Source: Prosthecobacter sp.
Lineage (GTDB): Bacteria; Verrucomicrobiota; Verrucomicrobiia; Verrucomicrobiales; Verrucomicrobiaceae
Direction of reading: 5' to 3'
DNA length: 64,000 nt
Assembly: GCF_020439865.1 (NCBI RefSeq)
Contig: NZ_JAGRPF010000138.1
Span: 36,660 to 100,659 of the forward strand
Under the pieces are notes generated by a model. The model had not been told where the DNA came from. It worked only from the letters and a program-made list of their open reading frames with translations, and did not search any database. The stretch's first letter is position 1; every line of letters begins with the position of its first letter. Made by a program: the position numbers and the translations under genes. This document shows positions 44,824 through 54,090 of the stretch, in pieces.

Positions 44824-46356
44824 ATGCGTTTCTGCCTCCTTCTCCTGATCACCCCGGCGTTTCTACGCGCCGACGAAATGAAACCCTTCACCGCGGACGA
44901 GACGCGGTCGTTCATTCGCGAGCTCTGCGATTTCGCCGTCGAGCATCATATGAAGCACGATGATTCACCCCAGCGAGGCATGATGTATGAATACTTGTGG
45001 TGGAAGAAGCGCGGGCAGCCGGATCAGTTCATCCAGGGTGAGGCTCTCGACACGATGCACGACGGCGCGTGGTTCGCGAACGCGATGGTCAACGCGCACC
45101 GCGCCACCGATGACGCGCATTACAAGCAGGTGCTCGTCGAATGGCAGTTGCCGTTTTATCTGAAGATGCTGAACCACGGATCGGAACTGTTCTCCGACGA
45201 GAAGGTCGATGTGCGCGAAGAAGCGAGCAACACGTGGAAAAACAGCAAGGAATGGCTGCTGCAGGGCCGTGAAAACGGGTTCGTGCCTTACTGGTGGGAC
45301 AACGGCGGATCCGTGAGCCTGGAAATGCTCAACAAGAAGACGGAGCGCCCCGCTTTCCCCTGCACAAACGACTTCGCGGGCAAGGAGAACCCGGAATGCC
45401 GTCTCAGCGGCTGGTCGCATGGCAGTTCCAATCATCTTGCGCAGGACCTGGCGATCCTCGTGCAGCAGGCGTGGGTGATGTTGCGCGGCTCGCAGGATGC
45501 AAACGAGCGGAAGCTTGCTGCCGAATGCGCACTCGCAGCGAAGAATCTGCAGGAGTGCCGCGCGCGTCATGGCAGTGGTAACATCTTCGATGTGATGGCC
45601 GCCTGCGCGCTGACAAACAAAGACGCGGATCTGATGAAGCGCGTGGGTGCTTGGGACAAGGAAACGGAGCGCATCTTCCAGAATCATTTCACGAAAGCGG
45701 TCACGTTTTTCCAACCTGGAGAAAAATGTGGCACACCCGGCTTTGCCGATGACGACATGTATCTCTACTACGGCGGCGTGGCGAAGCATGGCACGCTGCC
45801 ACGACCGCTCGCGCTGAAGCTCGCGTTCGACGCCTTCACGCATCCATTGCTCTGGCAGATGTATCACGATGACGGCCCGGTGCCGCCAGGGCTGAATCGA
45901 TTTGACCTTACGACGCTGAACTTCATCGATGGCAAGCCCGAGCATTACGCTTCTCAAGGCAAAGGCCCGCATGGCAAACCGCTGCCCATCGGATCACGCA
46001 TGGGACCGCAGAACATGGCGGTGTGCGGTTGGGCGCTTCAGGCGATGAGTCAGAGCGGAGATTTCGCCAGCATCGCGAATCAGGTGATGATCAACGTCGA
46101 AGACATCACGGGAAGACGCTGTCCTCACCGGGATGTGAAAGCGTGGCTCGAACGTGAACTCGGCTGCGGCCTTCGCACCTGGCAGAACATTTTCAAAGAG
46201 CACGGCTATATTCCCACCGGCATCGGCTGCCAGAGCACCCTGCCGGGAGTCGCATGGGACGAATTCTCAGACAATGGCGGCTACGCACATCTCATCACCG
46301 CCGCGTCGATGTGGCTGATGGTGCTCGAGGGCAAACGCGACTGGGAGATGTGGTGA
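44824..46356 (+). CDS. Secreted protein of unknown function, possible alpha/alpha-toroid enzyme
   Basis: A 510-residue protein with a signal peptide (FCLLLLITPAFLRA). The ATG at 44824 is chosen; the frame begins at a TTG at 44812. The mature chain is mostly helical with repeated Trp/His/Asp-rich patches (EALDTMHDGAWFANAMV, LQGRENGFVPYWWDNG, LSGWSHGSSNHLAQDLAIL), a pattern seen in (alpha/alpha)6-barrel glycosidases and lyases. I cannot assign a family. Acidic and aromatic residues such as DDDMYLYYGG may line an active site. It is monocistronic; the terminator at 46354-46395 separates it from the convergent peroxiredoxin. Confidence 0.7.
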   Translation: MRFCLLLLITPAFLRADEMKPFTADETRSFIRELCDFAVEHHMKHDDSPQRGMMYEYLWWKKRGQPDQFIQGEALDTMHDGAWFANAMVNAHRATDDAHYKQVLVEWQLPFYLKMLNHGSELFSDEKVDVREEASNTWKNSKEWLLQGRENGFVPYWWDNGGSVSLEMLNKKTERPAFPCTNDFAGKENPECRLSGWSHGSSNHLAQDLAILVQQAWVMLRGSQDANERKLAAECALAAKNLQECRARHGSGNIFDVMAACALTNKDADLMKRVGAWDKETERIFQNHFTKAVTFFQPGEKCGTPGFADDDMYLYYGGVAKHGTLPRPLALKLAFDAFTHPLLWQMYHDDGPVPPGLNRFDLTTLNFIDGKPEHYASQGKGPHGKPLPIGSRMGPQNMAVCGWALQAMSQSGDFASIANQVMINVEDITGRRCPHRDVKAWLERELGCGLRTWQNIFKEHGYIPTGIGCQSTLPGVAWDEFSDNGGYAHLITAASMWLMVLEGKRDWEMW

Positions 46357-46395
46357 AAAACAAAACAGCCATGCAGATCGGGTCTGCATGGCTGT
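46354..46395 (-). terminator. Terminator of the peroxiredoxin gene
   Basis: A perfect 13-base stem (46365-46377 against 46383-46395) with a 5-base loop. Read on the minus strand it is followed by TTTTGTTTTTCAC, so it ends transcription of the gene at 46417-47028. On the plus strand there is no T-run, but the stem may also stop the convergent gene. Confidence 0.85.
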
Positions 46396-46416
46396 GAAAG
46401 AAGTTTAGTCCTTCGC

Positions 46417-47028
46417 TCAGTTCGCGAGCACGGAGGCCACGTTGCCGACGATGTCCTTGCCGGGAGTCAGCGTTTTGGCGCCGGGCTTCCAGTTGGCCGG
46501 GCAGGCTTCGCTGGGGTTGGCCATGAGGTGAACATTGGCTTCCATCTTGCGGACGAGTTCGCTGGCATTGCGGCCGACGTTGTAGAAATTGACCTCGGAG
46601 GAGACGAGCTTGCCTTCCGGATTGATGATGAAGGTGCCGCGCAGGGCCAGGCCGCTGCCACAGTCATACACACCGAAAAGGCGGCTGACCGTGCCGGTTG
46701 GATCGGCAGCGAGGGTGTACTTCACGTTCTTCATGAGGCCTTCCGTGTTGCGCCAGACCATGTGAGCGAACTTGGTGTCCGTGGACACGGCGATGACGTG
46801 CGCTCCAAGCGCGGCGAGCTTGTCCTGCTGGTCAGCGAGGTCGGCGAGTTCTGTGGGGCAGACGAAGGTGAAGTCAGCGGGATAGAACACGAGGACGGTC
46901 CACTTGCCTTCCTTCTTGAGGTCGGCGAGCGAGACCTTGCCGAAGTCACCCTTGGCTGGCTCGTAGGTTTCCATGGCGAAGTCGGGCACATTGGCGCCGA
47001 CGCTGACTGAGGTGGGGGCGGTTTCCAT
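46417..47028 (-). CDS. Typical 2-Cys peroxiredoxin (AhpC/Tsa family)
   Basis: A 203-residue thiol peroxidase that reduces hydrogen peroxide and organic peroxides. The peroxidatic Cys is C57 in FYPADFTFVCPTEL; the resolving Cys is in SEACPANWKPG near residue 174, so it is the typical 2-Cys type. The catalytic Arg environment is RGTFIINPEG. I choose the ATG at 47028 because the family starts there; the frame stays open to 47124 with a Pro/Lys-rich extension. It lies 114 bases after the end of the cytochrome-type gene cluster on the same strand and has a strong terminator, so it may have its own promoter. Its reductase partner is not in view. Confidence 0.93.
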   Translation of the reverse strand: METAPTSVSVGANVPDFAMETYEPAKGDFGKVSLADLKKEGKWTVLVFYPADFTFVCPTELADLADQQDKLAALGAHVIAVSTDTKFAHMVWRNTEGLMKNVKYTLAADPTGTVSRLFGVYDCGSGLALRGTFIINPEGKLVSSEVNFYNVGRNASELVRKMEANVHLMANPSEACPANWKPGAKTLTPGKDIVGNVASVLAN

Positions 47029-47142
47029 GAGGGTCGTATGTTTTGAAGGTTGAACAGGCGCTTTCAAAGGCACCGGGGCGCGACTCTTGACGCTCATTGG
47101 TTCCCCGGTCAATCGCAAAGGCAACCGGATGCCTGAGGTGGC

Positions 47143-49524
47143 TCACTTGCTGTGAAATACCTCGCTTTGAACCACGGCGTGAATCAAATCACGCATCGCA
47201 TGGCCTTTCGCCTTGGAGGCGGCGAGGATGTGGTCGATTTCGGCGCGGTCGGAGAAGCCCATGGGGCGGCCGGTGGCGAAAACGAGGAGCTTTTCGATGA
47301 TGCAGCGGGCGACGCGGTCCTGGTCGGCAACGAGGAGTTTCTGCAACTCGTCGAAGCTGGCGAACTTTCGGCCATCCGGGAGCTCTCCGGCGGCATCTAC
47401 CGGCGGGCCGAGGCGGTAGCGCACGCGGCGCCCTTCGATCTTGAGGTTTACCTGATCGCCCTTGTCGATGCTGCGGAAACGGTCGCGCCAGCCGCCGATG
47501 ACGTCGTAGCTTTCGAGCGCGAATCCGGGTGCGTCGATGACCTTGTGGCAGCCGTTGCAGCTTTCCATCGTGCGATGTTTGTCGAGCAGCTCGCGCAGCG
47601 TGTTGGCGCCGCGAATGTCGGGCTCGACACCCGGCACGCCTGGCGGCGGTGGCGGCGGCTCCATGCCGAGGATGCGATCCATCACATAAACGCCACGAAG
47701 AACCGGCGAGGTGTTCGTGCCGTTCGCGCTGACCTTCATCACGCTGGCCTGTGTCAAAACGCCGCCGCGATGGCTGTCGGGCGGCAGCTTCACCTTGCGC
47801 AGCTCCAGACCGGTCACGTCAGGAATACCGTAGTGGCTCGCGAGACGTGCATTGAGCATCGCGAAATCGCTTTGGACGATGTTGGCGGCGCTGAGGTTGC
47901 TTTGAATGAGTTCGGTGATGAAAGCGCGTGTTTCGCGCAGCATCGAGTCGAGCAGCAGGCCGTCGTATTCGGGATAAAGCTGCTTGTCCGGCGTGGTGAA
48001 CTCGATCTCGCGCAGATTGAGCCAGCCGTCGGTGAAATCGGTGACGAAGCGTTCCAGCGTATCCGCCTTGAGCAGTCGTTCGGTTTGTGCACGAAGAACG
48101 TCGGGCTGGGTGAGTTTTGCGGCGAGCAATTCGTCATCCGGTGCGCTGCGCGTGAGAAAGTAGCTCAGGCGTGAGGCGATTTGCTGGTCGTTCAGCTTGC
48201 CCGCCGGCTCCTTCAAATACAGGAAATCGGGTGAGCAAAGCACGGCGACAGCGGCGGTGCGCAGCGCGACGAGGAAGTCGTGGCTCTCGGCGAATTCAGT
48301 GTCGAAAAGTTTGAAGTAGGGTTCGACATCGGCGGCGGAGACAGGGCGACGGAACGCGGCAGCAGCGAAAGCCGGCAGCGCCTGTCGCGAATCGGCGACC
48401 GGGTCGGTGCTTTCGACAGTGAAGTTTGGTTTGTAGCCGGGTTTGCCCTTCATCCAAGGTTTGTCCGGCGCGATTTCCTTCGGCCTGGCGTTGCCGAGCA
48501 GCAGTTTTTGACCGCGCGGCGGCCACTCGACGCCGAGCGGGCCTTCGAGCGTGACTTCCTGAAGGGCGAGACCTTCGCCTGGATACTTGGCAGGGCCATC
48601 TTTGACGGCGGAGTGACCATCCGGGCCGTTGAGCCCCTGCGCACTGATCCAGATGCCGTGATTCTGCGGCATGTGCAGCGTGATCTCGACGGTGCCGGAT
48701 TTTCCGACGGGCAGTTCGTGGTAGCTGCGCGTGACGGTGTCGGTGTTGCGGAAGTTGAAGCTGCCGGTGCGCAGCGCGAAGACGACGGGTTCGTCGATCT
48801 GGTAACCGTAGCCGGTCACGCGCAGCTTGTAGGTTCCGGCCTCACGGGCACGCAGATTGGGGATGACCGTGCTGGGGAATCCTCCCTCGTTGAAGACGAC
48901 GATCGCGCCGTCGTCGCGCTTGAGCCAGTGCTTGCCGATGTTGTCCTTGTTGCGGTCGCTTTCGAGCGTGGCGCGTTCCAGTTTCACCTCCGGCGGTGCG
49001 CCCTGCATCAGCGCGGCATTGATGGCGAGTTCCGCGGCCTCCATGTAGCGCTGGAGTTGCATGCCGGAGATGGAGAGCGCTTCGCCAATGTTGTCGAAGC
49101 CTTGGGCGCGTCCGTCTTCCGGCAGCATGTCGATGATGTTCACCTTCACACCGAGGAGGTCATTGATCGTGTTTTGATACTCGCGTCGGTTCAGACGGCG
49201 CAGCACGGTGCCCTTCTGCGCGTTGGACTTCTTCACGAGATCGCCGCCGAGCGCGGCCATGAAATCCTGCACCGCATCCTGCGATGGCTGCTTTTTCTTC
49301 GGCGGCGGCATCTCGCCTGCGGCCACGCGGTCAAACACGCGCACCCATTTCTTCAGCGCCGCCGCATTGGAGCCGTCGGTGGACAGAGCGGCGAGATCGA
49401 GATCGCCTTTTTTCATCTCCGCGTCGTGGCAGTCCATGCAGTTCTGGTCGAGAAACGGCTGGATGCCGGGGATGGCGGCAGACAGGGGCTGGCAGAGTAG
49501 AAGAAGGGGCCAAAGGCGCTTCAT
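47143..49524 (-). CDS. DUF1592-family exported cytochrome-type protein
   Basis: A 793-residue protein with a signal peptide (MKRLWPLLLLCQPLSAA). An N-terminal haem motif C29-M-D-C32-H (QNCMDCHD) is followed by the DUF1587 motif RRLNRREYQNTINDLLG, a carbohydrate-binding-like beta domain (about 215-320), then DUF1595/DUF1592 (LSYFLTRSAPDDELLAAKL) and DUF1588 with a second CxxCH (CNGCHKVIDAPGFALE), ending in DUF1585. These multidomain proteins are typical of Planctomycetes/Verrucomicrobia and usually sit beside a DUF1552 gene, as here (49-base gap). A redox role outside the cytoplasm is likely but unproven. It closes the ten-gene cluster that starts at 62993. Confidence 0.92.
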   Translation of the reverse strand: MKRLWPLLLLCQPLSAAIPGIQPFLDQNCMDCHDAEMKKGDLDLAALSTDGSNAAALKKWVRVFDRVAAGEMPPPKKKQPSQDAVQDFMAALGGDLVKKSNAQKGTVLRRLNRREYQNTINDLLGVKVNIIDMLPEDGRAQGFDNIGEALSISGMQLQRYMEAAELAINAALMQGAPPEVKLERATLESDRNKDNIGKHWLKRDDGAIVVFNEGGFPSTVIPNLRAREAGTYKLRVTGYGYQIDEPVVFALRTGSFNFRNTDTVTRSYHELPVGKSGTVEITLHMPQNHGIWISAQGLNGPDGHSAVKDGPAKYPGEGLALQEVTLEGPLGVEWPPRGQKLLLGNARPKEIAPDKPWMKGKPGYKPNFTVESTDPVADSRQALPAFAAAAFRRPVSAADVEPYFKLFDTEFAESHDFLVALRTAAVAVLCSPDFLYLKEPAGKLNDQQIASRLSYFLTRSAPDDELLAAKLTQPDVLRAQTERLLKADTLERFVTDFTDGWLNLREIEFTTPDKQLYPEYDGLLLDSMLRETRAFITELIQSNLSAANIVQSDFAMLNARLASHYGIPDVTGLELRKVKLPPDSHRGGVLTQASVMKVSANGTNTSPVLRGVYVMDRILGMEPPPPPPGVPGVEPDIRGANTLRELLDKHRTMESCNGCHKVIDAPGFALESYDVIGGWRDRFRSIDKGDQVNLKIEGRRVRYRLGPPVDAAGELPDGRKFASFDELQKLLVADQDRVARCIIEKLLVFATGRPMGFSDRAEIDHILAASKAKGHAMRDLIHAVVQSEVFHSK

Positions 49525-49573
49525 AGGCAATGCTCCAACGAAGCAGACCCGCGAAATCTGACCAATGAATCCT

Positions 49574-50836
49574 TCACACCATTTCCAGCCCGCTCATCGT
49601 GCCGGAGCTGGTGGCGAATTTTTCCTCCTCCATGCCCAGGCGCTGCAGGGCGCTCAGGTAGAGGTTCGGCAGCGGGTAGTTGTTCTTCTGGTCGAAGGCG
49701 AGGTGCTGGCCGTGCTTGAAGCCGCCGCCGGCGAAGAGGACGGGCATGTTCTTGTTATCGTGCGCGGAGGCGTTGCCCAAGTTCGAGGTGAGCAGCACCA
49801 TCGTGTCGTTGAGCAGCTTGTCGGCCTTCAGTTTGCGCAGGAAGCCGCCCCATTGGTTGATCACGCCCTGCTCGACGATCGCGAGCTGCGCGAGCTTCTC
49901 CTCGTCCATGCCATGATGGCTGAGGCTGTGGTAGCTCTCGTCCACGCCTTCGATGCCCTGTACAGAGTTGCCCGTGATGTGCAGCGTGATGAAGCGTGTG
50001 CTGTCGGTGGCAAGCGCCATGTGGATGATATCGAGGAAGATGCCATCCACCGCGACTTCGTTGTCACGCGGGATCTTGGTAGGCGGCTGCAATGAAACCT
50101 TCGGCTTCGGCTTGTGGGTCCACGCTTCGTTCAAGGCGAGACGCTGCTCCAAATCGCGCACGCTGGTGAACCACGCGTCGAGCTTGTCGCGATCGCCTGC
50201 GCCGAGTTCACGCTGGAGTGATTTGGCCTCGGCACCGACAATGTCCATCACGCTGCGGCCGCTGCGGATGAGTTCCGCCTGCCGTTCCTGCTCGGCAGGC
50301 GAGTCATTGACAAACAGGCGCGTGAACAGCCGCATGGCGCTGTTTTCGGCGGGAATCATCGAGCCGTTCTCGGTGTAGCTCGGGCTCGTCTGCGAGTTCG
50401 TATTCAGCACGAGCGACGGGAAACGCGTTTCGTGTCCGAGATGCTTCGCCATGAGCTGGTCGAGCGAGATCGTGTTGCGCGAGGTGGCACCGCGGGCGTT
50501 CGGGCAGGCCGAGTAGATGCTTCCTTCCGCCGTGTGACCGCCGGTGACGCCGGGATGCGAAGAGCCGGAGACGACGGTGAAATCCTCGCGCAGATCCTGG
50601 ATGCTTTTCAGGTAGCGCGACGGCTTGTAATCACGTCCGGCGCCTTCGGGCACGAGATTCGGATTGTGCAGACCGAGCGACATGCTCACGCCGACAAAGC
50701 GCTTCGCCTGTTTGCTCTCCTTGACCGCCGCAAACGCAGGCGTCATCGCTTCCAGCAGCGGAAGCCCGAGCGTGATGCCCGCGCCACGTAGCATCGCACG
50801 GCGGGAGAGGTGGTTCTTGAAGGTGAAGGTGCTCAT
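49574..50836 (-). CDS. DUF1552 protein, Tat-exported
   Basis: A 420-residue protein of the DUF1552 family, related to DUF1501 and sulfatase-like folds. The Tat signal is LSRRAMLRGAGITLGLPLLE. Family features: FVGVSMSLGLHNPNLVPEG, a H-containing VVSGSSHPGVTGGH, SLDQLMAKHLG, and near the end LTSNLGNASAHDNKNMPVLFAGG. Its genomic partner is a DUF1592 cytochrome-type protein, and it has one on each side here (gaps of 49 and 15 bases). It is probably exported folded and works with them; the reaction is unknown. Confidence 0.92.
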   Translation of the reverse strand: MSTFTFKNHLSRRAMLRGAGITLGLPLLEAMTPAFAAVKESKQAKRFVGVSMSLGLHNPNLVPEGAGRDYKPSRYLKSIQDLREDFTVVSGSSHPGVTGGHTAEGSIYSACPNARGATSRNTISLDQLMAKHLGHETRFPSLVLNTNSQTSPSYTENGSMIPAENSAMRLFTRLFVNDSPAEQERQAELIRSGRSVMDIVGAEAKSLQRELGAGDRDKLDAWFTSVRDLEQRLALNEAWTHKPKPKVSLQPPTKIPRDNEVAVDGIFLDIIHMALATDSTRFITLHITGNSVQGIEGVDESYHSLSHHGMDEEKLAQLAIVEQGVINQWGGFLRKLKADKLLNDTMVLLTSNLGNASAHDNKNMPVLFAGGGFKHGQHLAFDQKNNYPLPNLYLSALQRLGMEEEKFATSSGTMSGLEMV

Positions 50837-50851
50837 TGCGGGTGGTAACGG

Positions 50852-53287
50852 TTACTTTTCCAAAAACATGCCGGTTAATAACGCCGCGCGGATCAGGGAG
50901 CGCATTCCGTGCCCGTTTGAGGAGGTTTTGGCGACGGCTTGTTCCAGCTCGGCTTCGTTGCTGAAGCGCAGTGGCGCGCCAGTGGCGTAGGTGATGAAAT
51001 GGTCGGTGAATCCGCGGGCGAGCTGGTCGGCACGGCTGGTGTAAATCTGCTTCCACGTGGTGAGATCGGCGAAGGTGCCGCCGTCGGGCGTGGTGCCGGA
51101 GGGGTCCACCTTCGCACCACCGCGACCGCCTTTGCCGTAGCCACTGCGCCAGACGCCGACGGGATCGTAGTTTTCCAGCGCGAAGCCGGGCGGATCGATG
51201 GTCTGATGGCAGGAGGCGCAGGACTCGTTGTTGCGATGTTTGTCGAGCTGGTCGCGAATGCTCGTCGCACCGCGGATGTCGGGCTCGATGGCGGGCACGC
51301 CGGGCGGCGGCGGCGGAATGCGGTTGCCGAGGATGCGCTCGTTGATGAACACGCCGCGCACAACCGGCGAGGTGCTGGTGCCGTCGGCGGTGACTTTGAG
51401 GATGGCTCCCTGCGTCACCAGCCCGCCGCGTTTTGACGAGGGATCCAGTTTGACCTTTTGCAGGCCGCTTCCGACTTCGAGTTCCGAGGCGACGATTTTT
51501 TGAGACACTGCGACGGGCAATTTCTGAAAGGCGGGCTTCTTGCCGTTCTTCGGAGCGTTCGCCGGGCTGTCAATCTGGCCGCCTGACGCATAGTGCCGTG
51601 CGAGGCGGCCGTTCAGGAAGGCGAAATCGGAATCGACGAGGTTCGTGATGCCGAGGTCATTTTGCACCAGTTCGGCGAAGTAGGCACGGGTCTCCTGCAG
51701 CATGGATTCCTGCAGCACCTGATCAAAGGCGGGAAACAGCCGCGTGTCGGGCGTGGTGAAGTCGATCTGGTTCAGCTTGAGCCACTGATCGGTGAAGCTG
51801 GTGACGAAGCGTTGCGCCTTCGGATGATCGAGCATGCGGTCCACCTGCTGCGAGAGGACCTTCGGATCGTGCAGCTTGTTCTCGTTGGCGAGCTGAATGA
51901 GCGCGTAGTCGGGCATGGAGACCCAGAGCGCGTAGCTGAGACGCGAGGCGATGGCGTGATCGTCGAGCTGCCCGGGCGCTTCGATGAAGGTGAGGAAACG
52001 CGGCGAGCACAGGATAGCGCGGTAGGCTGCACGCAGCGCCTCTGGCACCGGATTGCCGTCAGCGAGCGCCTGACGACCGATCTCGCGATAAGCGGCAGTT
52101 TGCTCGTCGGTCACTGGACGGCGGAAAGCGCGGCGGGCAAAGCGGTTGATGAGCTTGTCGAGCGTGGCCGCGTCGGCGTTCTGCAAATTGGCCTCGCCGA
52201 ACAGATTCTTCCGCAACGTGGCACGATCCGCGTTCGGATAGATGCGTTCGACATCGATGCCGCTGTGGGCGATGCCTTCGAAGCCTTCCTTGGCGAGATC
52301 GCGACCTTTGAAAGATACGTTGCCGCCCTTTGCACCCGTCGGCGCTTTGCGCAGTGTGGCGTCGTTGGGTTTGAGTTCGAGCCGGTGGTTCTTTTGAATC
52401 CATGCCTCGTAAACCAGATCGCGCGGCGTGCTCGTAGCCTCGACGAGGCCGATCATGTAGAGCATGGGCGCATTGGATTCGCACTCCCCGGAGCGCAACG
52501 TGCCCCACACCGTGCCGTCGGCACCGGGGTTGATCGCGTGAACATTTCGCAGGGTGATGCGATACCAGCCGTCGTCCGGCACCCAGGTGGGCGTGCGTCC
52601 GAAAAACTGCAGCGTGATCGGCCATGAGACGCTCTTCCCATCGCGCAGATCGGGGCCGCGATAGTTGCCACCGCGGTTCTTGGTGAGCATCTCCGGCGTG
52701 TGATGCTTCTGGTAGGTTTCGTCTCCGTCCAGCGCACGCTTGAAGGCATCCGTGAGGGCGATGTCGGCGACGTCGAGGTAACGCGCGAGCAGATGCTGCG
52801 AAAGCTGCTGGCCCGCGGCCACCGTTTCGAAACCATACGACGCACGATCCTCCGGCAGCAGAACCTTGAGCGGCATGTCGATGCCGAGCAGGTCGTGAAT
52901 CGTGTTTTCATACTCCGTGCGCGTGAGCCTGCGGCTGCGCACACGACCGTTCGTCGCGATGTCGGCGGCGTCCGCCTTCACCAGCGGCGCCTTCAGGCTT
53001 GCAAGAAACGCATCTGCGTCCGCCTTCGCGGGCTGCGGCTTTTTCTTGGGCGGCATTTCACCGTCACGCACGCGCTCGAAGATCTTCTGCCAGCTCTGAA
53101 AGGCGTCCGCGTTCGTGAGATCAAACTTCAGGGCATCGAGATCGAGCCCGCCTTTCTTCACAGCGGCATCATGACACTCGATGCAGTGCTGGTCGAGGAA
53201 GGCGGGCAGCGGATCGGGCAAAGCGGCCCATGCGTCACCGATGAGAGCGGCGCCGGCCGCGAAGAGAGGAAGGAAACGAACTTTCAT
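50852..53287 (-). CDS. DUF1592-family exported cytochrome-type protein (second copy)
   Basis: An 811-residue paralogue of the protein at 47143-49524, with the same domain order. Signal peptide (MKVRFLPLFAAGAALIGDAWA), haem motif C35-I-E-C38-H (QHCIECHD), DUF1587 motif RRLTRTEYENTIHDLLG, a beta domain, DUF1592 (SRLSYALWVSMPDYALIQLA), and a second CxxCH in DUF1588 (CASCHQTIDPPGFALE). I use the ATG at 53287; a GTG at 53299 would overlap the preceding gene's stop by 4 bases. The two DUF1592 proteins differ along most of their length, so the duplication is old or they were gathered separately. Confidence 0.92.
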   Translation of the reverse strand: MKVRFLPLFAAGAALIGDAWAALPDPLPAFLDQHCIECHDAAVKKGGLDLDALKFDLTNADAFQSWQKIFERVRDGEMPPKKKPQPAKADADAFLASLKAPLVKADAADIATNGRVRSRRLTRTEYENTIHDLLGIDMPLKVLLPEDRASYGFETVAAGQQLSQHLLARYLDVADIALTDAFKRALDGDETYQKHHTPEMLTKNRGGNYRGPDLRDGKSVSWPITLQFFGRTPTWVPDDGWYRITLRNVHAINPGADGTVWGTLRSGECESNAPMLYMIGLVEATSTPRDLVYEAWIQKNHRLELKPNDATLRKAPTGAKGGNVSFKGRDLAKEGFEGIAHSGIDVERIYPNADRATLRKNLFGEANLQNADAATLDKLINRFARRAFRRPVTDEQTAAYREIGRQALADGNPVPEALRAAYRAILCSPRFLTFIEAPGQLDDHAIASRLSYALWVSMPDYALIQLANENKLHDPKVLSQQVDRMLDHPKAQRFVTSFTDQWLKLNQIDFTTPDTRLFPAFDQVLQESMLQETRAYFAELVQNDLGITNLVDSDFAFLNGRLARHYASGGQIDSPANAPKNGKKPAFQKLPVAVSQKIVASELEVGSGLQKVKLDPSSKRGGLVTQGAILKVTADGTSTSPVVRGVFINERILGNRIPPPPPGVPAIEPDIRGATSIRDQLDKHRNNESCASCHQTIDPPGFALENYDPVGVWRSGYGKGGRGGAKVDPSGTTPDGGTFADLTTWKQIYTSRADQLARGFTDHFITYATGAPLRFSNEAELEQAVAKTSSNGHGMRSLIRAALLTGMFLEK

Positions 53288-53295
53288 GAATGCGG

Positions 53296-54036
53296 TCACT
53301 TGCCTTTCGCCTTCGCAGATTTCTTGCCGACTTCGACGGGTTCGAACTTCGGCAGCGCTTCACGCTTCGCAGTCCAGCCGGGCTGTTCGTCGGCCTTGAT
53401 GCTCCAGAGCGTCACGTCGTCGAGTTCCGCCGTGCCGCCCTTCGGTCCGGCGATGCCAAGGCCGCTGCCACCGCTCGGAGTCGGTTTCGCGAAGCAGGCG
53501 TGCTTCGCATAAAGCGTGGGGCCGTCGGCGAACTGGATGACAAACTCCTCGCCCTTCATCTCGGCAAGCGCGTGATACCATTTCCCCGGCTCGAATTTGA
53601 GTTCCTGAGATGCGGCCACCTTCACGGATTCATGGTCCGCTAGCACCTCCGCGCCGTCCTTCGTCAGGCGGATGCGGCAGACGTGATGACCGAACTCGAT
53701 GAAGGGGACGACGGCCGTCTCGCTGCCGCCGGTGAATCGCACCGAGAACTTGGCGATGAACTGCGCCGGCGTGACTGGGCACGAGACACGCGGCTCGTAG
53801 CCGAAGTGGTCCTTCTTCTTCGCCTGATACTCGGGCGTGGACGGTTTGCCGCGCAGCACGCCGTCTTCAATGACCCATTGTGTGCCCTGCCGCGGCCCCC
53901 ACTGCTCCTTGTTGATCGCACCGGCCTGGGCGAAGTCATTTTCCAGCACGACCTGGTCCGGCTGCGCGAGCAGCGGCTTCAAGTCGGCCGCCGAAGCAGC
54001 GGCGGCAGCGAGGAGGACAAACAGGGCGTTTTTCAT
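53296..54036 (-). CDS. Secreted DUF1080-like lectin-fold protein
   Basis: A 246-residue protein with a signal peptide (ALFVLLAAAAASA). The mature chain looks like a concanavalin/LamG-type jelly roll similar to DUF1080 (3-keto-disaccharide hydrolase-like) domains: VLENDFAQAG, QWVIEDGVLRGKPSTPE, FIAKFSVRFTGG, WYHALAEMKGEEFVIQFADG. Such domains bind or act on carbohydrates. The C-terminus is Lys/Ala-rich (KKSAKAKGK), which is unusual for a secreted protein. It lies 54 bases after the sulfatase gene and just before the DUF1592 gene, inside the polysaccharide-type cluster. Catalysis is not established. Confidence 0.75.
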   Translation of the reverse strand: MKNALFVLLAAAAASAADLKPLLAQPDQVVLENDFAQAGAINKEQWGPRQGTQWVIEDGVLRGKPSTPEYQAKKKDHFGYEPRVSCPVTPAQFIAKFSVRFTGGSETAVVPFIEFGHHVCRIRLTKDGAEVLADHESVKVAASQELKFEPGKWYHALAEMKGEEFVIQFADGPTLYAKHACFAKPTPSGGSGLGIAGPKGGTAELDDVTLWSIKADEQPGWTAKREALPKFEPVEVGKKSAKAKGK

Positions 54037-54090
54037 GAGGGACGTGCTAGAACGGGGGACGAAGGGCCAGCTTGCGGCATTCTTCGAAAT

